From contig VKHL01000001.1 of assembly GCA_015146655.1 (NCBI GenBank), forward strand, positions 117,501-181,500: 64,000 bases of DNA, in the 5' to 3' direction. The stretch comes from Ochromonas danica (taxonomy: Eukaryota > Sar > Chrysophyceae > Chromulinales > Chromulinaceae). Below, one piece after another: positions 1-9,779 of this stretch (positions are counted from its first letter, which is position 1; each line of letters starts with the position of its first letter). The notes below the pieces were generated by a model, which made no database searches, had not been told where the DNA came from, and was given only the letters and a program-made list of their open reading frames with translations. A program made the translations under genes and the position numbers.

Positions 1-2
1 GA

Positions 3-212
3 GGAGGAGGAGGAAGTCTACCAGTACATAATGATCCTGACTTAGAGAATGATCTACGAGCTATCTTAGGAAATCATCATCAACTACCCCGTAGATATGG
101 TGAAGAACCAAGATATGTAGGTCAATTTGAAAGACTTGCACCGAATACAAAGTATTTCCAACATGTTATGAAGTTAAAGAAGAAGATTGTCAAGGTTAAT
201 GAAACATGTTAA
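3..212 (+). CDS. C-terminal end of an unrecognised protein (partial)
   Basis: A reading frame is open from the left edge of the window and closes at TAA 210-212, giving 69 residues. It begins with a Gly run encoded by GGA repeats, continues with a charged, helix-prone stretch (DLENDLRAILGNHH, then RRYGEEPRYVGQFERL) and ends in a Lys-rich tail KLKKKIVKVNETC. The start lies outside the window. I do not recognise the family. Codon use (AAT, GAA, TTA) resembles the other genes here, which supports real coding sequence, as does the palindromic ACTGTAGTA-type sequence just after the stop, of a kind also seen after other genes in the window. A downstream exon of a spliced gene is equally possible. 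Confidence 0.5.
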   Translation, partial: GGGGSLPVHNDPDLENDLRAILGNHHQLPRRYGEEPRYVGQFERLAPNTKYFQHVMKLKKKIVKVNETC

Positions 213-547
213 CACTGTAGTATACTACTGTAGACTAGTAGTACTGTAGCTATTGTGTTAATGTGTTGTACTACAGTAGTATGTCAACAGTATTCTTCTT
301 AAGTTAACCCCCCCCCCAGTCCCGCTGCGTTTCTGTGTGGTAGAAAAACGCGTTTTCTCCTGCCACTCTACCCCTCTGCCAAATCTCTCAGAATTGAATC
401 CACCAGAAGAAGAAGAGATTCAATTCAATTAGCCGTGAGGACCTACCGTACTGTACTGTAGTGTAGTGTAGTGTGTTTCATACTAAGAGAGGCAAGATCA
501 AGTGGTAAGCAAGAAGAGAAGAGAAGAGAAGAAGAAGAAGAAGAAGG
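213..547. other. Intergenic region with ACTGTAGTA-type palindromes and a purine tract
   Basis: No gene is seen. The segment holds repeated, mutually complementary ACTGTAGTA/TACTACAGTA words at about 217-271, a run of nine C at 309-317, further GTACTGTAGTG repeats at 446-474, and a purine-rich AAG/GAA tract from about 510 that runs up to the ATG at 548. Confidence 0.6.
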
Positions 548-1063
548 ATGAGTATCTTTAGTGATGTTGATTTTACTGATTTTTGGTATCATGCTGACTA
601 TAGTCAAAAACAATATGAAGAAAATCTCTTGCAGTCTGATAATGATGAGATCATTGGTCAAGTAGAGAAAGACTTAGGTTATAAGCTACCTCTCTCCTAT
701 ATTAACCTATGTCGTTACCATCAAAATGGTGGGTTATTAAAGAAGTGTCAGATCTCTACCGAGGATGAACCTTTCCTTGTCAATGGTCTCTTTTCTATTG
801 GTAATAGCAAACCATCTTCTCTTAGTGGTCCTATGGGAAGCAAGTTTTGGATTGAAGATTGGCAATATCCTGATATTGGGATTTATTTTGCTGATACCCC
901 ATCAGCAGGTCATGATATGTTTTGTCTGGACTACAGCAAGTGTGGTCCTCAGGGAGAACCAGCAGTAGTGCATGTTGATCAAGAAGGAGACTATGAAGTC
1001 ACCTTGGTTGCTAAAGATTTTGAGACCTTTGTGCGAAGTCTCTCTCTTGAAGAGGAATCATAA
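548..1063 (+). CDS. SUKH / SMI1-KNR4 domain protein
   Basis: A 171-aa single-exon protein. Residues about 40-165 match the SMI1/KNR4 (SUKH) fold: the signature LGYKLPLSYINLCRYHQNGG lies near residues 43-63, followed by strands with SIGNSKP, a WQYPDIGIYFADTPSAGHDMFCLDY segment typical of the second half of the fold, and a C-terminal helix (DFETFVRSLSLEE). In yeast Smi1/Knr4 links cell-wall synthesis and calcineurin signalling; in bacteria SUKH proteins are mostly immunity proteins to contact-dependent toxins. Nothing here shows which role applies, and eukaryotic SUKH proteins of this small size are often of unknown function. The start is the first in-frame ATG, directly after a purine-rich tract. 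No signal peptide or membrane segment is visible. Confidence 0.75.
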   Translation: MSIFSDVDFTDFWYHADYSQKQYEENLLQSDNDEIIGQVEKDLGYKLPLSYINLCRYHQNGGLLKKCQISTEDEPFLVNGLFSIGNSKPSSLSGPMGSKFWIEDWQYPDIGIYFADTPSAGHDMFCLDYSKCGPQGEPAVVHVDQEGDYEVTLVAKDFETFVRSLSLEEES

Positions 1064-1430
1064 GAAGAAGATGCTTAAAGCAGATTTCATATACTTTACT
1101 GTAGTATAGACCAGTTGGTTTAGTTTAGTTGTGTTGTTACCTACCCTGAGTGAGGTATTTAACTTGTTTGACAGTTAATTGTTGTTGTTGTTTTCCTTTA
1201 AAAACAATAATAATTGACGAGAAAAGACAAAAAATGTGTGAATGAGGCATTTCCACATCTTGAAATGCATCCAAAATTTTAATTGTGTTGGAAGATCTGA
1301 ATGGGTTGGTGTCGTTTAATTGGGCACTTCTTTGAGGTCCTCCAGTGCTCTACAACAGAACAACAACAACAACAACAACATTGGAGTTAGAGGCTTAGCA
1401 TATGGACGGACCATTCCAAAGTGTGTCATC
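1064..1430. other. Intergenic region between convergent genes
   Basis: Shared 3' region of the SUKH gene and the opposing VWA gene. It holds a TTTACTGTAGTATAG word near 1095, short TTG and AAC repeats (about 1181-1193 and 1361-1380) and AT-rich sequence. I see no gene or RNA. Confidence 0.5.
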
Positions 1431-2311
1431 TTACCTCAACAAGGATCCTTTGGAAAGACTTGGATCATGAAAATAGCTTGCATTGCAGAGTGTTGCTAAA
1501 GTGCTTCCTTCGGGTGTCCATTCTTCAGACACCTGGCGGTCAGAAGAGGTAGTAGCAGTATCAATAACTACTGCACGTACTCTTCCTTGGAATTTCGACT
1601 TCAATTGTTTCATGGCTTCAGCAGCAGAGATTAGGTCTTTGTTTCCCGTGGTATTATCACTCAGACTCCCCGCACCAGCAACCAGACCATGTGCTCGTCC
1701 ATCAGCTAAAATAGCGATTGTTACCTCTTTTACCGCTCCAGAGGACAGTTCCTCATGAGCAACATCTAAGCCTAAGCGCATACCAGCTCCCAGATTTCCC
1801 ATCACAGAGCGTTGGATCTTGGATAATGACCTCGTAAAGTGGATGGAAGATGTCGTGGGAGGAAGACGAACATCTGCCCTTCCCTGCTGGCATGTAACAA
1901 CAGAGACTTTTTCATGAGGAAGTAAGAATGCACTGACACCTCTTGTCGCCTCTATCCTTGTATTCCATCCAGGCATACTGAGATCAATGACAAAGATGGT
2001 GAGAGCATTATGTGTTGTGTCACGAGTCCGATGGTTCTTAACATTGAGGAAAGAATCATCAACGGATTCTTTCTCAAGAGTGACAGGGACAGAGACGGAA
2101 AGCTTTGAATGACTTCGTGTTAGGAGAGGTGACCATGGCTAGTAGAGTGCATGATGCAAGAACAACACAACACAATCATCATTACTATGACTATGAATGA
2201 TGATAATAGTACCACAATGAATGATTAGATTACCTTGATCAGAGAGAGAGCTTGTGAAGCCCATGATAAGAAGATAATAATGGAAGCATATGAGAGGAAG
2301 GTGGTCTTCAT
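1431..2311 (-). CDS. Signal-peptide protein with a ChlD-like VWA domain
   Basis: Two exons: 2311-2234 and 2138-1431, joined across a 95-bp GT-AG intron in phase 0, giving 261 aa. Exon 1 encodes exactly a signal peptide (MKTTFLSYASIIIFLSWASQA, then LSLIK). Exon 2 carries a von Willebrand A domain of the magnesium-chelatase subunit D type: IFVIDLSMPGWNTRI, then VSVVTCQQGRADVRLPPTTSS (compare the LLPPTRS of ChlD/BchD), GAGMRLGLD, ILADGRAHG and RAVVIDTATTS. The usual MIDAS motif DxSGS is changed to DLSMP, so metal binding may be weakened. There is no AAA or acidic linker region; full ChlD is about 650-750 aa, so this is a stand-alone VWA. The leader suggests secretion or, in an organism with a complex plastid, the first part of a plastid-targeting signal. 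Role unknown; involvement in chlorophyll synthesis is not shown. Confidence 0.7.
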
Positions 2312-4039
2312 GGCTTTCTTTCTTTCTTCTGATTCTATTCGATTCTGTCTCTCAACGCTAACCGTGTTTGGCTTTGTTGTTGTTGTGAAAGTGCACACAA
2401 TCCTAGCCAGGAACGAAGTTAACAGAAGTGGACTTGAGGGAAAGTCGACTTTTCCTGAGGTGACTCTTCTTGTTTGGTGCTGGGTGAGTCATAGTCATAC
2501 ATAGTGTTGTGTTGTAAGTGTGTATGTTGTATATGTATGTATGTGTGTGTGGTTTGTGGTTTGTGTTGTGGTTATGATGCTTTCGAGAGAGAAGGAAAAA
2601 CATCATCATTGATGATTGATTGGATTAACAATTGATGTACAGTAATCATCATAGTATTCTCCAGAAATGATTCAATGTTCAGATGGAGGTTAAATAGAAA
2701 ACATGTTGAGGCGAATCTCAAGGCGCAGCATTGTCAATGTCTTGCATTGACGCCAAGCGATTAACTAAAGATATGATCGGTCGCACAGATTGAGCCACAG
2801 CCACGCTATAAGTGCGATTACTCTAAGAGAAACAATATCTAGGGTTATGTATAACATAATTCCCTAATAAATAGATTATTGAAGAAACTAATGTTACTTA
2901 CAAGAGTTACATTGTTGATTTAAGACGAGAAGATTAGAATAACAGTATACTCACAATCAAACGTCCTTAATGCATTTTGAATGGACATTACACACACTCT
3001 ACCGGAGTAGGACGTAGCATAGCATCTAACCAACTTATCCACACGTACAGTGCAAGCTATCCAAGCAAGGCCTCTAAGAGAGACTTGGCCGAAAGGAAAG
3101 GCCAAGTTGGGAGTTTTATTAAAGGTTGACGAGTTGTAATATGTCATTCTTAATGTATCCATTTTATCATAAATTCGTGGACCTCACACGCCTTAACCAC
3201 AAAGCCCTAGGAGGTCTCATCATGTTTTCACCTTCAGCTGTGCCAAAGTTGGGCTTGAGTATGAGGTGAAGCATGATTCCATGACCAATCAGAGATTGTA
3301 GTTCCGACAACGGATAGAAAAGAGCCTAATAAAAGTAATGAGCTAATTTCCAGGACTCAAAAGGCTCAGTCATTACACTAGATATGACCGGGAAACCTAA
3401 CTGATGTCCTCCACGTCATCATGACAGTATCGAACTGACGAAAGATATATTGACTGTAAGTTCTGTCTTTTCACGAGCAATTTACATCATTCCCATGACC
3501 ATTTCTTTTTCTTTTCATATCTTGAAACAGGGACTAATCATCTGCACCAGTTTGGTAGAGCCTTCTAGATTCAACTCTCACATCAACGAGACCCTCCATG
3601 CTTCAACGTTGCGTCAGTCTTGTCTTCCTACGTCAGCCCTTCTCCCAGTGAGGGCACAGCAACGGCAGTGTGGGTAGTGCCCCGTCTGTGTGGTGCCGCT
3701 GCGGGTCGGACAAGTTGCACTTCAGCTGCACCACTGCCGCTGCTCACCCACACAACAAGAACACTCTGTGCTCTTGCTCAACAATCGAGAAAGAGTGAAA
3801 AACTCAGTTCGAAGTACGTACGCACACTATAAAGAAGAAGAAGAATTTCCACGCCAACGTCTGCATCTGCTGCTATCCACACTACGCAAGAATTTACCTC
3901 GTACTCCAGTCGACTGTTGTGCGTACTGTGCCACTCCCAAAGGAAGAAAGAATAATTGTTGTTGTTCCCTGTTGTGTTGGCTGTGAGACGTGATATCCAA
4001 TCCAGCCGAAGAGAAAGAAGAATTCTTATCGATGAAATC
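2312..4039. other. Long region without a recognisable gene
   Basis: About 1.7 kb between the VWA gene and the F-box/kelch gene. It contains a TG/TATG-rich tract at about 2510-2575, unremarkable mixed sequence at 2640-3440, and a more GC-rich stretch at about 3600-3770 with GTGCCGCTGC-like words. Short frames occur (for example 2920-3162 on the minus strand and overlapping frames between 3450 and 3986 on the plus strand), but none has a recognisable domain or the codon pattern of neighbouring genes. The last few hundred bases presumably hold the promoter and leader of the kelch gene. Confidence 0.5.
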
Positions 4040-6059
4040 ATGGTAGAAAGACGATATACTCCAGATCTCTTGGAGCGATTACCATTTGATGGATTAGTGA
4101 GAATTTCTTCTTATCTTTTAGCTCATGACTTGTGCAAATTACTTCTTACTAGTCGTTCTTGGTATCAAATGCCAGAACAAATTGAACTATGGAGAGTTAT
4201 TTGTTCAAGTCTGACAGAAGAAGACTTGAATCGATTGTGGTTTAACTTTAGCTTTGGATTTAATCAAACTTTCTTAAATGCTAATCTAACCAAAGTGAAA
4301 GAGATCGCAAGACAAGTTTCTTCATTGAAGATGGTTGAATCAGTTCAATGGAAACGTAGTCGTTATCATTCTCTTGGTAGTCCAGATCAACTCGATGCCA
4401 TGGAAGCACATAGTATGACATCTCTCTTTGATCGTTATCTCGTCATTATTGCAGGCTGGGGACAGTCAGAAGTTGGTCAAGTCTATATTATTGATGGTAT
4501 AGCATTACCAGAGGCATTGATTTTAATTCATGTTCGAGAGATTCATAATCGACCACGGTTTCGATATGGTTTTACAACGATTGCTTATAAGAATGACCTC
4601 ATCGTCTATGGTGGATGTCAAATAGGTGGTTATGCTGGAGATTGTAATGGTAAGACGAAGTCACATTGTGGTACGATTGATTTCTACCTTGTTGCATTCT
4701 AATTGTTGGGTTGGTGTTGTTAGATCTCTATGTTCTTTCTATAACGTTAGTGCGTGATGGGACGGGAGAAGAGGTACATTTCAATCAAAGTCATAGTCTT
4801 GACCTTATACGTCACGCTTCGTTAGGCTATTTTTCAGCAGCTGTAGCAACCTATTCACCAAATCTGTCTTCTCTCTCTTCTATGGGAACACTAACCTCCT
4901 ATCAGCCTCTATCCAGAGGTTATCATAGTGCTGTCTCGATCATTCTGAATAGACGAGATGTAATGCTTGTCTGGGGAGGTCTACATAATCGTGCTCCATG
5001 TCAAAACTTGGAGTTATTTGATCTCGAAAATCGATATTGGTTTAAGGGTGAAAGCGAAGGTGAAGAACCATGCTCGCGTTTTGGTCATTCCAGCGTTGCA
5101 TTGAATGACAAGATCATCTTTACTGGAGGTAGTGATGGTAATGATTTGCTCCGCAATGGACGAGAGCTAAGAGATGTATATGTACTTCATATTGTTCGTG
5201 ATGAAGAACGCGGAGATCGATTGGTCTGGTCACAGGTCTTAATTCGTAGCTTTGCTCATCGTATGCAGTTATTACCAGGACGATGTCATACAGCTTGTCG
5301 TCTAGATGATGAAAAGATCCTCTTCTTTGGAGGTAGTGCCACTAATTCTTCTCGTTTGACCTTATTAGACCTACAAGGTCAAAATTACAATAGCAATAAT
5401 AATAATATTAATAATGGAGATAGCAGTCGTAGCAGTGATTCTGCTGAATCCATGATCTCTTCATGTACTTCCAATGAACCTTTGCAAATCCGCGCACATG
5501 TCCGTGCTTTAACAAGTTTGAATCCGGAGGAACCTATTCGAAGGGTTAGTTCAACGGCTGCTTTGGTAGGGCCTCGCTTTATGGTCATTTTTGGTGGTTG
5601 GAACAATAATTATAGAGAACTAGGAGATGTTTGGGTAAGTTAGTCTTGAATTGATATTAAACCTTCATTCTTCATGTATTTAATGAATATCTGGTATGAT
5701 AGACTTTGGACATTTGTGCCAATGAGCGAGAGATACATAGCCGTCTAATTTATGCAGCATATCCTATGTTAAAGGACTCAGCTGCATTTATGCAACAAGC
5801 ACCTCCAACGGATAGCGAAGAGGAAAGTGAAGAAGAAGAAGAAGAAGAAACTAGCGACGAAAGTGGTAATTATCAAGGTCAACAACGTGGAGAGGTTCTT
5901 CAGATGATATTACAGAATCTCACTGAACAAGGTCTTGCAGCACAAGGCTTTGCAACATTCGTTCAATCATTTATTCAACATGGTGGTGATGGTGGTGGTA
6001 ATCAAACCGAGACACCATCTGATGAGGAAGAAGAAGAAGAGCATGAAGAAACGACGTGA
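4040..6059 (+). CDS. F-box / kelch-repeat protein
   Basis: Three exons: 4040-4649, 4724-5634 and 5703-6059, giving 625 aa; the introns are 74 and 68 bp and the frame is continuous across both joins (first join restores NDLYVLSI, a kelch strand). Residues about 9-58 form an F-box (LLERLPFDGLVRISSYLLAH...LLLTSRSWYQ). Kelch blades follow, marked by double-Gly motifs: LIVYGG, VMLVWGG, IIFTGGSDG, ILFFGGSA and MVIFGGW. The C-terminus is strongly acidic (two Glu runs) around QNLTEQGLAAQGFATFVQSF. F-box/kelch proteins are usually SCF ubiquitin-ligase substrate receptors, with the kelch propeller binding the target; that role is inferred from the family. The frame is open further upstream, but 4040 is its first ATG. 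A five-codon upstream frame (4032-4046) overlaps this start. Confidence 0.85.
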
Positions 6060-6700
6060 ACATTTGTTTCGAATTACGTTGTTTTAATTTTGTAGGAAGC
6101 TAGTCCAGTCCAATTTTTCCTCTCAATTGATTTCTTTCAAGAATCTCTATTTAGAAGCGACCATTTCTGTACTATCCTGCTGTTGTATTGGTTGTACATG
6201 CTCAAAACAAAAGGTTGTGGATATGTGGAAAAGTAGTGTCCTGATGTTGTGGTGGTGGTGGGAAAGTTAGCATGTCTCCCGTTAGTTAGTAAGTCGGGAA
6301 GGATCTTCGTTGATTTATCTCAAGGAAGAAGAAGAAGATTAATTTGTTATATGATCTACTCCCCATTTTTATTTCGTGTAGGCTAGGTACAGTAGATGTC
6401 GTGGGAGATCAGCCAGAAGAGAGAGAAAGAAAGAGAGATTGTGTGTCATTTCTCTTCTTCTTCTTCTTCTGTGTCTGTTGCGGAGTGACAAGTGACAAGC
6501 TAACGATATATTGAGCTATCGCATCAACAAGATTAATATCTAAGCCTTCAGACTTAGAAGGCAGTTCGTGTAACATCATAATAAGAGTCTGTCTGTCTTT
6601 AGTGTCTTAAAACATCTATTATTAATAGTTATCAATGCCAATTAACAAAATGATACTGACGTGTGGGGTGATAAAAGAACAAGAAAGACAAAGGTCTACT
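6060..6700. other. Intergenic region between convergent genes
   Basis: 3' regions of the kelch and WD40 genes. Apart from short GAA/TTC-type runs near 6330 and 6460 and AT-rich sequence I see no gene, RNA or repeat. Confidence 0.5.
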
Positions 6701-9313
6701 TTATAAACCAACAGGTTGAATTGGACTAGCAGCACTTTCTTTCTCCAACAACATGTCCTCATCGATATTCAGGTGTTGGAACACCATTGCTTGAAGCATA
6801 TCATGTGCTTCAGATGACATTTTCATCAAAACACGATCCAGACCATCCACGACATCTTCTAGGTTACTCTCAATATGAAGCAAGCATCTTCGAGGCCAAT
6901 CAACTCCATTATCAAAGCTTGGAGACACACTAGATTGTATCGCATCCCTTGCAATTGCTGCACTGAGATCAGCTTTGAATTTGGGCATAAGCTCATAAAA
7001 CACGACTCGACGATATCTGTCAGACACTTCTTTCAAGCCACTGGTAGGGGATTTCCCATTAGCTCGATAGATCTCAAGATTATTCAAAGTGTCAAAAGAG
7101 AGATTGCGATGAAGAATGTGTTGTAGATCATTATATAAACTTCCCTCTACACGAAGTGCCTCTGTAACATTTCGTTTCAATTGCTCTTGTGTAAAGGTTG
7201 GTAATGATGACAACTCAGAACTTTTGACAATCTCCTCGAACAGTTCAGCAGATGATTGTCTTGTAGTTGTTGACCATGCAGAGAACAAGTCTTCCATGCG
7301 ATTCTTCAGAATAGACGCTTCGGAGGTCCATTGACGAGGTGGTAAACGAATCACTGCATCAGAAATCTTGACAGGTGAATGATGAGGTCTGTTGATCACC
7401 AATGGAGGATAAAGAGATCCAGATGGACTTTCTTCGACTTCTTCCATTTCATCTTCCTCAACTTCTACTTCTTTTCCTTTCTTCTCTGTAGTAGTGGTGG
7501 CGGTTGTTGTTGTTGTTGCTTTTGCTTCTTCTGCTATCATCTCTCGACGAGATGCAAAAGGACTGCTGATAGCAATTCCTGTGCTAAAGGAAGTTCTCTC
7601 AGAATTCTCTCTGGTTAGATCCAGTTTCGTCACAGCTGGTGAGGAAGCAGCAGATAAAATAACCTTTTCAAGTGGGGAGCATCGTGGGGCTTTACGACTA
7701 GAGCTTGGAGAAGAGGCAGAAATACGTGTTGATGGTGTTCCGTAAATCTCGTTCTTCCCATTTTCATGATGGCTGCTGGGAGAAGACGTGATGGAAGATG
7801 ATGATGATAGGTTTTCTATAGGAGCTTTGCGTTTCTTCTCCATGACAGGTCTGGGTGGTAACTTTGGTACATTGACAACAACAGCAGCTTCGACATCTCG
7901 AGATAGTGTTGTTGGAATAGGACTGGGAGCACGACTGGATGGGTCCAACAGTCGATCCAGACGACTGATAGATACAGTAACCAAACTTGGTTTCGCAGCA
8001 CTTGCCTTAAGAGAAGTACTTCCGGAGGGACGTAAGACTCGAAGTAGAAGGACATGACCTTGTGCTCCCACTTTCCTCAATGCCCAACATTGGTCACGAT
8101 TATCCATATCTTGAAGAGATCCCAGGACCTCTTGCAACTGACCATTATCATAACCATCTTCTTCTATACCTCCTTCCTCTTGTTGTTGTTTGACCTTGTC
8201 AAGTTTTTGACGAGAGAAATACATAGCAAATCCATCAGCACAAAGGATAATTCCATGTTGTCCATCAGAGGTAGCCAAGACTTCTTCAATCTCACGAGTT
8301 GCTCTTCTTCTTCTCAGATTACTCACTGATCCTTCATCATCTAAAGACATAGCACTATTGGCATTAGCAAGCTTATCAGGTAGATCAAATACATTGCGAT
8401 TGGCTTCTTTTGGGGTAACGCGATCAGCTTTGACCACAGCAAACTCATAGGCACCACCAAAAGTGAAAGGAGTCAATTCCATCATGCATTTTACATCAGC
8501 ACTATTAGGGATATCTTCATAAGGAGGTTTGAGGGTTGGATCTATATCAAATTGACTCAAATCCCAAAGACGTAAATTCATACGATCACATTTACTCAAT
8601 AATTCACGACCTTCTTGTCGAAAAGTCAAATGACTAATAGAAGATCCATTAGTAGGGACATCAAAGATACATATCCATTGATCTCTTCGATCAGATGAAG
8701 GAGTAGCATTCGCATCTAATGGAGAAATAGTTAACTGCCAGACATGTACATTTTTAATACCCATACCACAAGCTAACCAAAAGCGTAAAGTTCCATTAAC
8801 ATAAGTATTAGAATCTTTTGGAATAGGAACAGTAGTAGCAGTTCCAAACCCACGTAATTTAGGATCATTATGTGTATAGGTATCAAAAGGTGGTAAGAGT
8901 AGATAGGAGGCAGAGGTTTGCGCTTGTTTTCGTGCTCTACTCAACATGTTTAGTGCGGGGAACTTCTCCCATTGGGTTACAAAGCAACCTAAATCAATAG
9001 CTACCATATCACTAGATCCTTTACGTACACCAACAAAGCAAAAGCGTGAATCTTCTGAAATCTTGATTGTTAATTTCAAACTGGTATGCATTCCTTTTGG
9101 ACGAATATGACCAATTAGATATCCATTTTTCTGATTGATAAGATTAGTCATATCAAATAAGAGTACAGCACCATTAGAACATGCTACAATACAAAAACCT
9201 CCATTAGGAGCAATATCAATGGAAGTAACTTCTTCATTGACTTGTTCAATGGAAAACTCGCGATCTAATCCATAGGATGGAATAAATGGTAAAGGAGAAG
9301 ATAATGATGACAT
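6701..9313 (-). CDS. WD40-repeat protein with disordered middle and helical C-terminus
   Basis: A single-exon protein of 870 aa. The first ~400 residues look like a beta-propeller: VTSIDIAPNGGFCIVACSNG followed by VLLFDMTN, LTIKISEDSRFCFVGVRKGS, KNVHVWQLTISP, ISHLTFRQEGRELLSKCDR then LRLWDLSQ. Residues about 450-650 are Ser/Pro/Thr-rich and acidic and probably disordered. The last ~200 residues are helical (AWSTTTRQSSAELFEEIVK, LYNDLQHILHRNL, RYRRVVFYELMPKFKADLSAAIARD). The mix of N-terminal WD40 and C-terminal helical bundle suggests a scaffold, but I cannot assign it to a named family. The start is the first ATG of the frame, in the short region divergent from the GT8 gene. Confidence 0.75.
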   Translation of the reverse strand: MSSLSSPLPFIPSYGLDREFSIEQVNEEVTSIDIAPNGGFCIVACSNGAVLLFDMTNLINQKNGYLIGHIRPKGMHTSLKLTIKISEDSRFCFVGVRKGSSDMVAIDLGCFVTQWEKFPALNMLSRARKQAQTSASYLLLPPFDTYTHNDPKLRGFGTATTVPIPKDSNTYVNGTLRFWLACGMGIKNVHVWQLTISPLDANATPSSDRRDQWICIFDVPTNGSSISHLTFRQEGRELLSKCDRMNLRLWDLSQFDIDPTLKPPYEDIPNSADVKCMMELTPFTFGGAYEFAVVKADRVTPKEANRNVFDLPDKLANANSAMSLDDEGSVSNLRRRRATREIEEVLATSDGQHGIILCADGFAMYFSRQKLDKVKQQQEEGGIEEDGYDNGQLQEVLGSLQDMDNRDQCWALRKVGAQGHVLLLRVLRPSGSTSLKASAAKPSLVTVSISRLDRLLDPSSRAPSPIPTTLSRDVEAAVVVNVPKLPPRPVMEKKRKAPIENLSSSSSITSSPSSHHENGKNEIYGTPSTRISASSPSSSRKAPRCSPLEKVILSAASSPAVTKLDLTRENSERTSFSTGIAISSPFASRREMIAEEAKATTTTTATTTTEKKGKEVEVEEDEMEEVEESPSGSLYPPLVINRPHHSPVKISDAVIRLPPRQWTSEASILKNRMEDLFSAWSTTTRQSSAELFEEIVKSSELSSLPTFTQEQLKRNVTEALRVEGSLYNDLQHILHRNLSFDTLNNLEIYRANGKSPTSGLKEVSDRYRRVVFYELMPKFKADLSAAIARDAIQSSVSPSFDNGVDWPRRCLLHIESNLEDVVDGLDRVLMKMSSEAHDMLQAMVFQHLNIDEDMLLEKESAASPIQPVGL

Positions 9314-9779
9314 CTGACTTTCTCTCCTTGTTATTCTTGTTCGTTAAGTTGATAGGATAATGTCAATCAATCTCGTGGTCTTCTTGTTCTCACAGATGAT
9401 GATGATGATGATGATGATGAAGGCTTCGTGCTGCTTTTGCTGCTGTTTGCCTCTCTGAGTGAGTGAGAGCAGTTATTACTATGCGTGGGAGAGAATTCAA
9501 ATTTGAAAATCCAAATCTGAAAAAAAATGTGAAAATTATAAAAAAAATAATAAACACAATTTTATAATTTATTATATATATTATATTGTATTATATTATA
9601 TAAATTATGATTTCTTCAATGAGCTATAAAATAAAATAATAATTAAAATTATTTACACGCTTAGAACATCTAGGTCTAGATCTAGATCTAGGTCTGGGTC
9701 TGAGTACCTTTTCTCTGTCTGCTGGTTTCGATTTTATCAGTCCCGGCAGTCCAAGAGGGAGAAGGAGATCATCATCTCA
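9314..9779. promoter_or_regulatory. Divergent promoter region between WD40 and GT8 genes
   Basis: 466 bp between two divergent start codons. It holds an ATG-triplet microsatellite (about 9399-9420), a degenerate copy (TTATTACTATGCGTGG, 9473-9488) of the TATTATTGTGATGCGYG motif seen in other promoters of this window, a strongly AT-rich core (9500-9650), and a short CTAGAT/TAGGTCT repeat (9669-9702). No gene is seen. The promoter role is inferred from position. Confidence 0.5.

Noticed and set aside
2920-3162. 80-codon minus-strand frame in the long intergenic region
   Set aside because: No recognisable domain, codon use unlike neighbouring genes, and no visible paralogue in the window; too weak to list as a gene.
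3450-3986. Three overlapping plus-strand frames before the kelch gene
   Set aside because: They overlap each other in different frames in a GC-rich leader region and show no domain; most likely promoter or untranslated leader.
7379-7745. Plus-strand frames within the WD40 gene
   Set aside because: They lie antisense to the Ser/Thr/Glu-rich disordered region of a long, well-supported coding frame.
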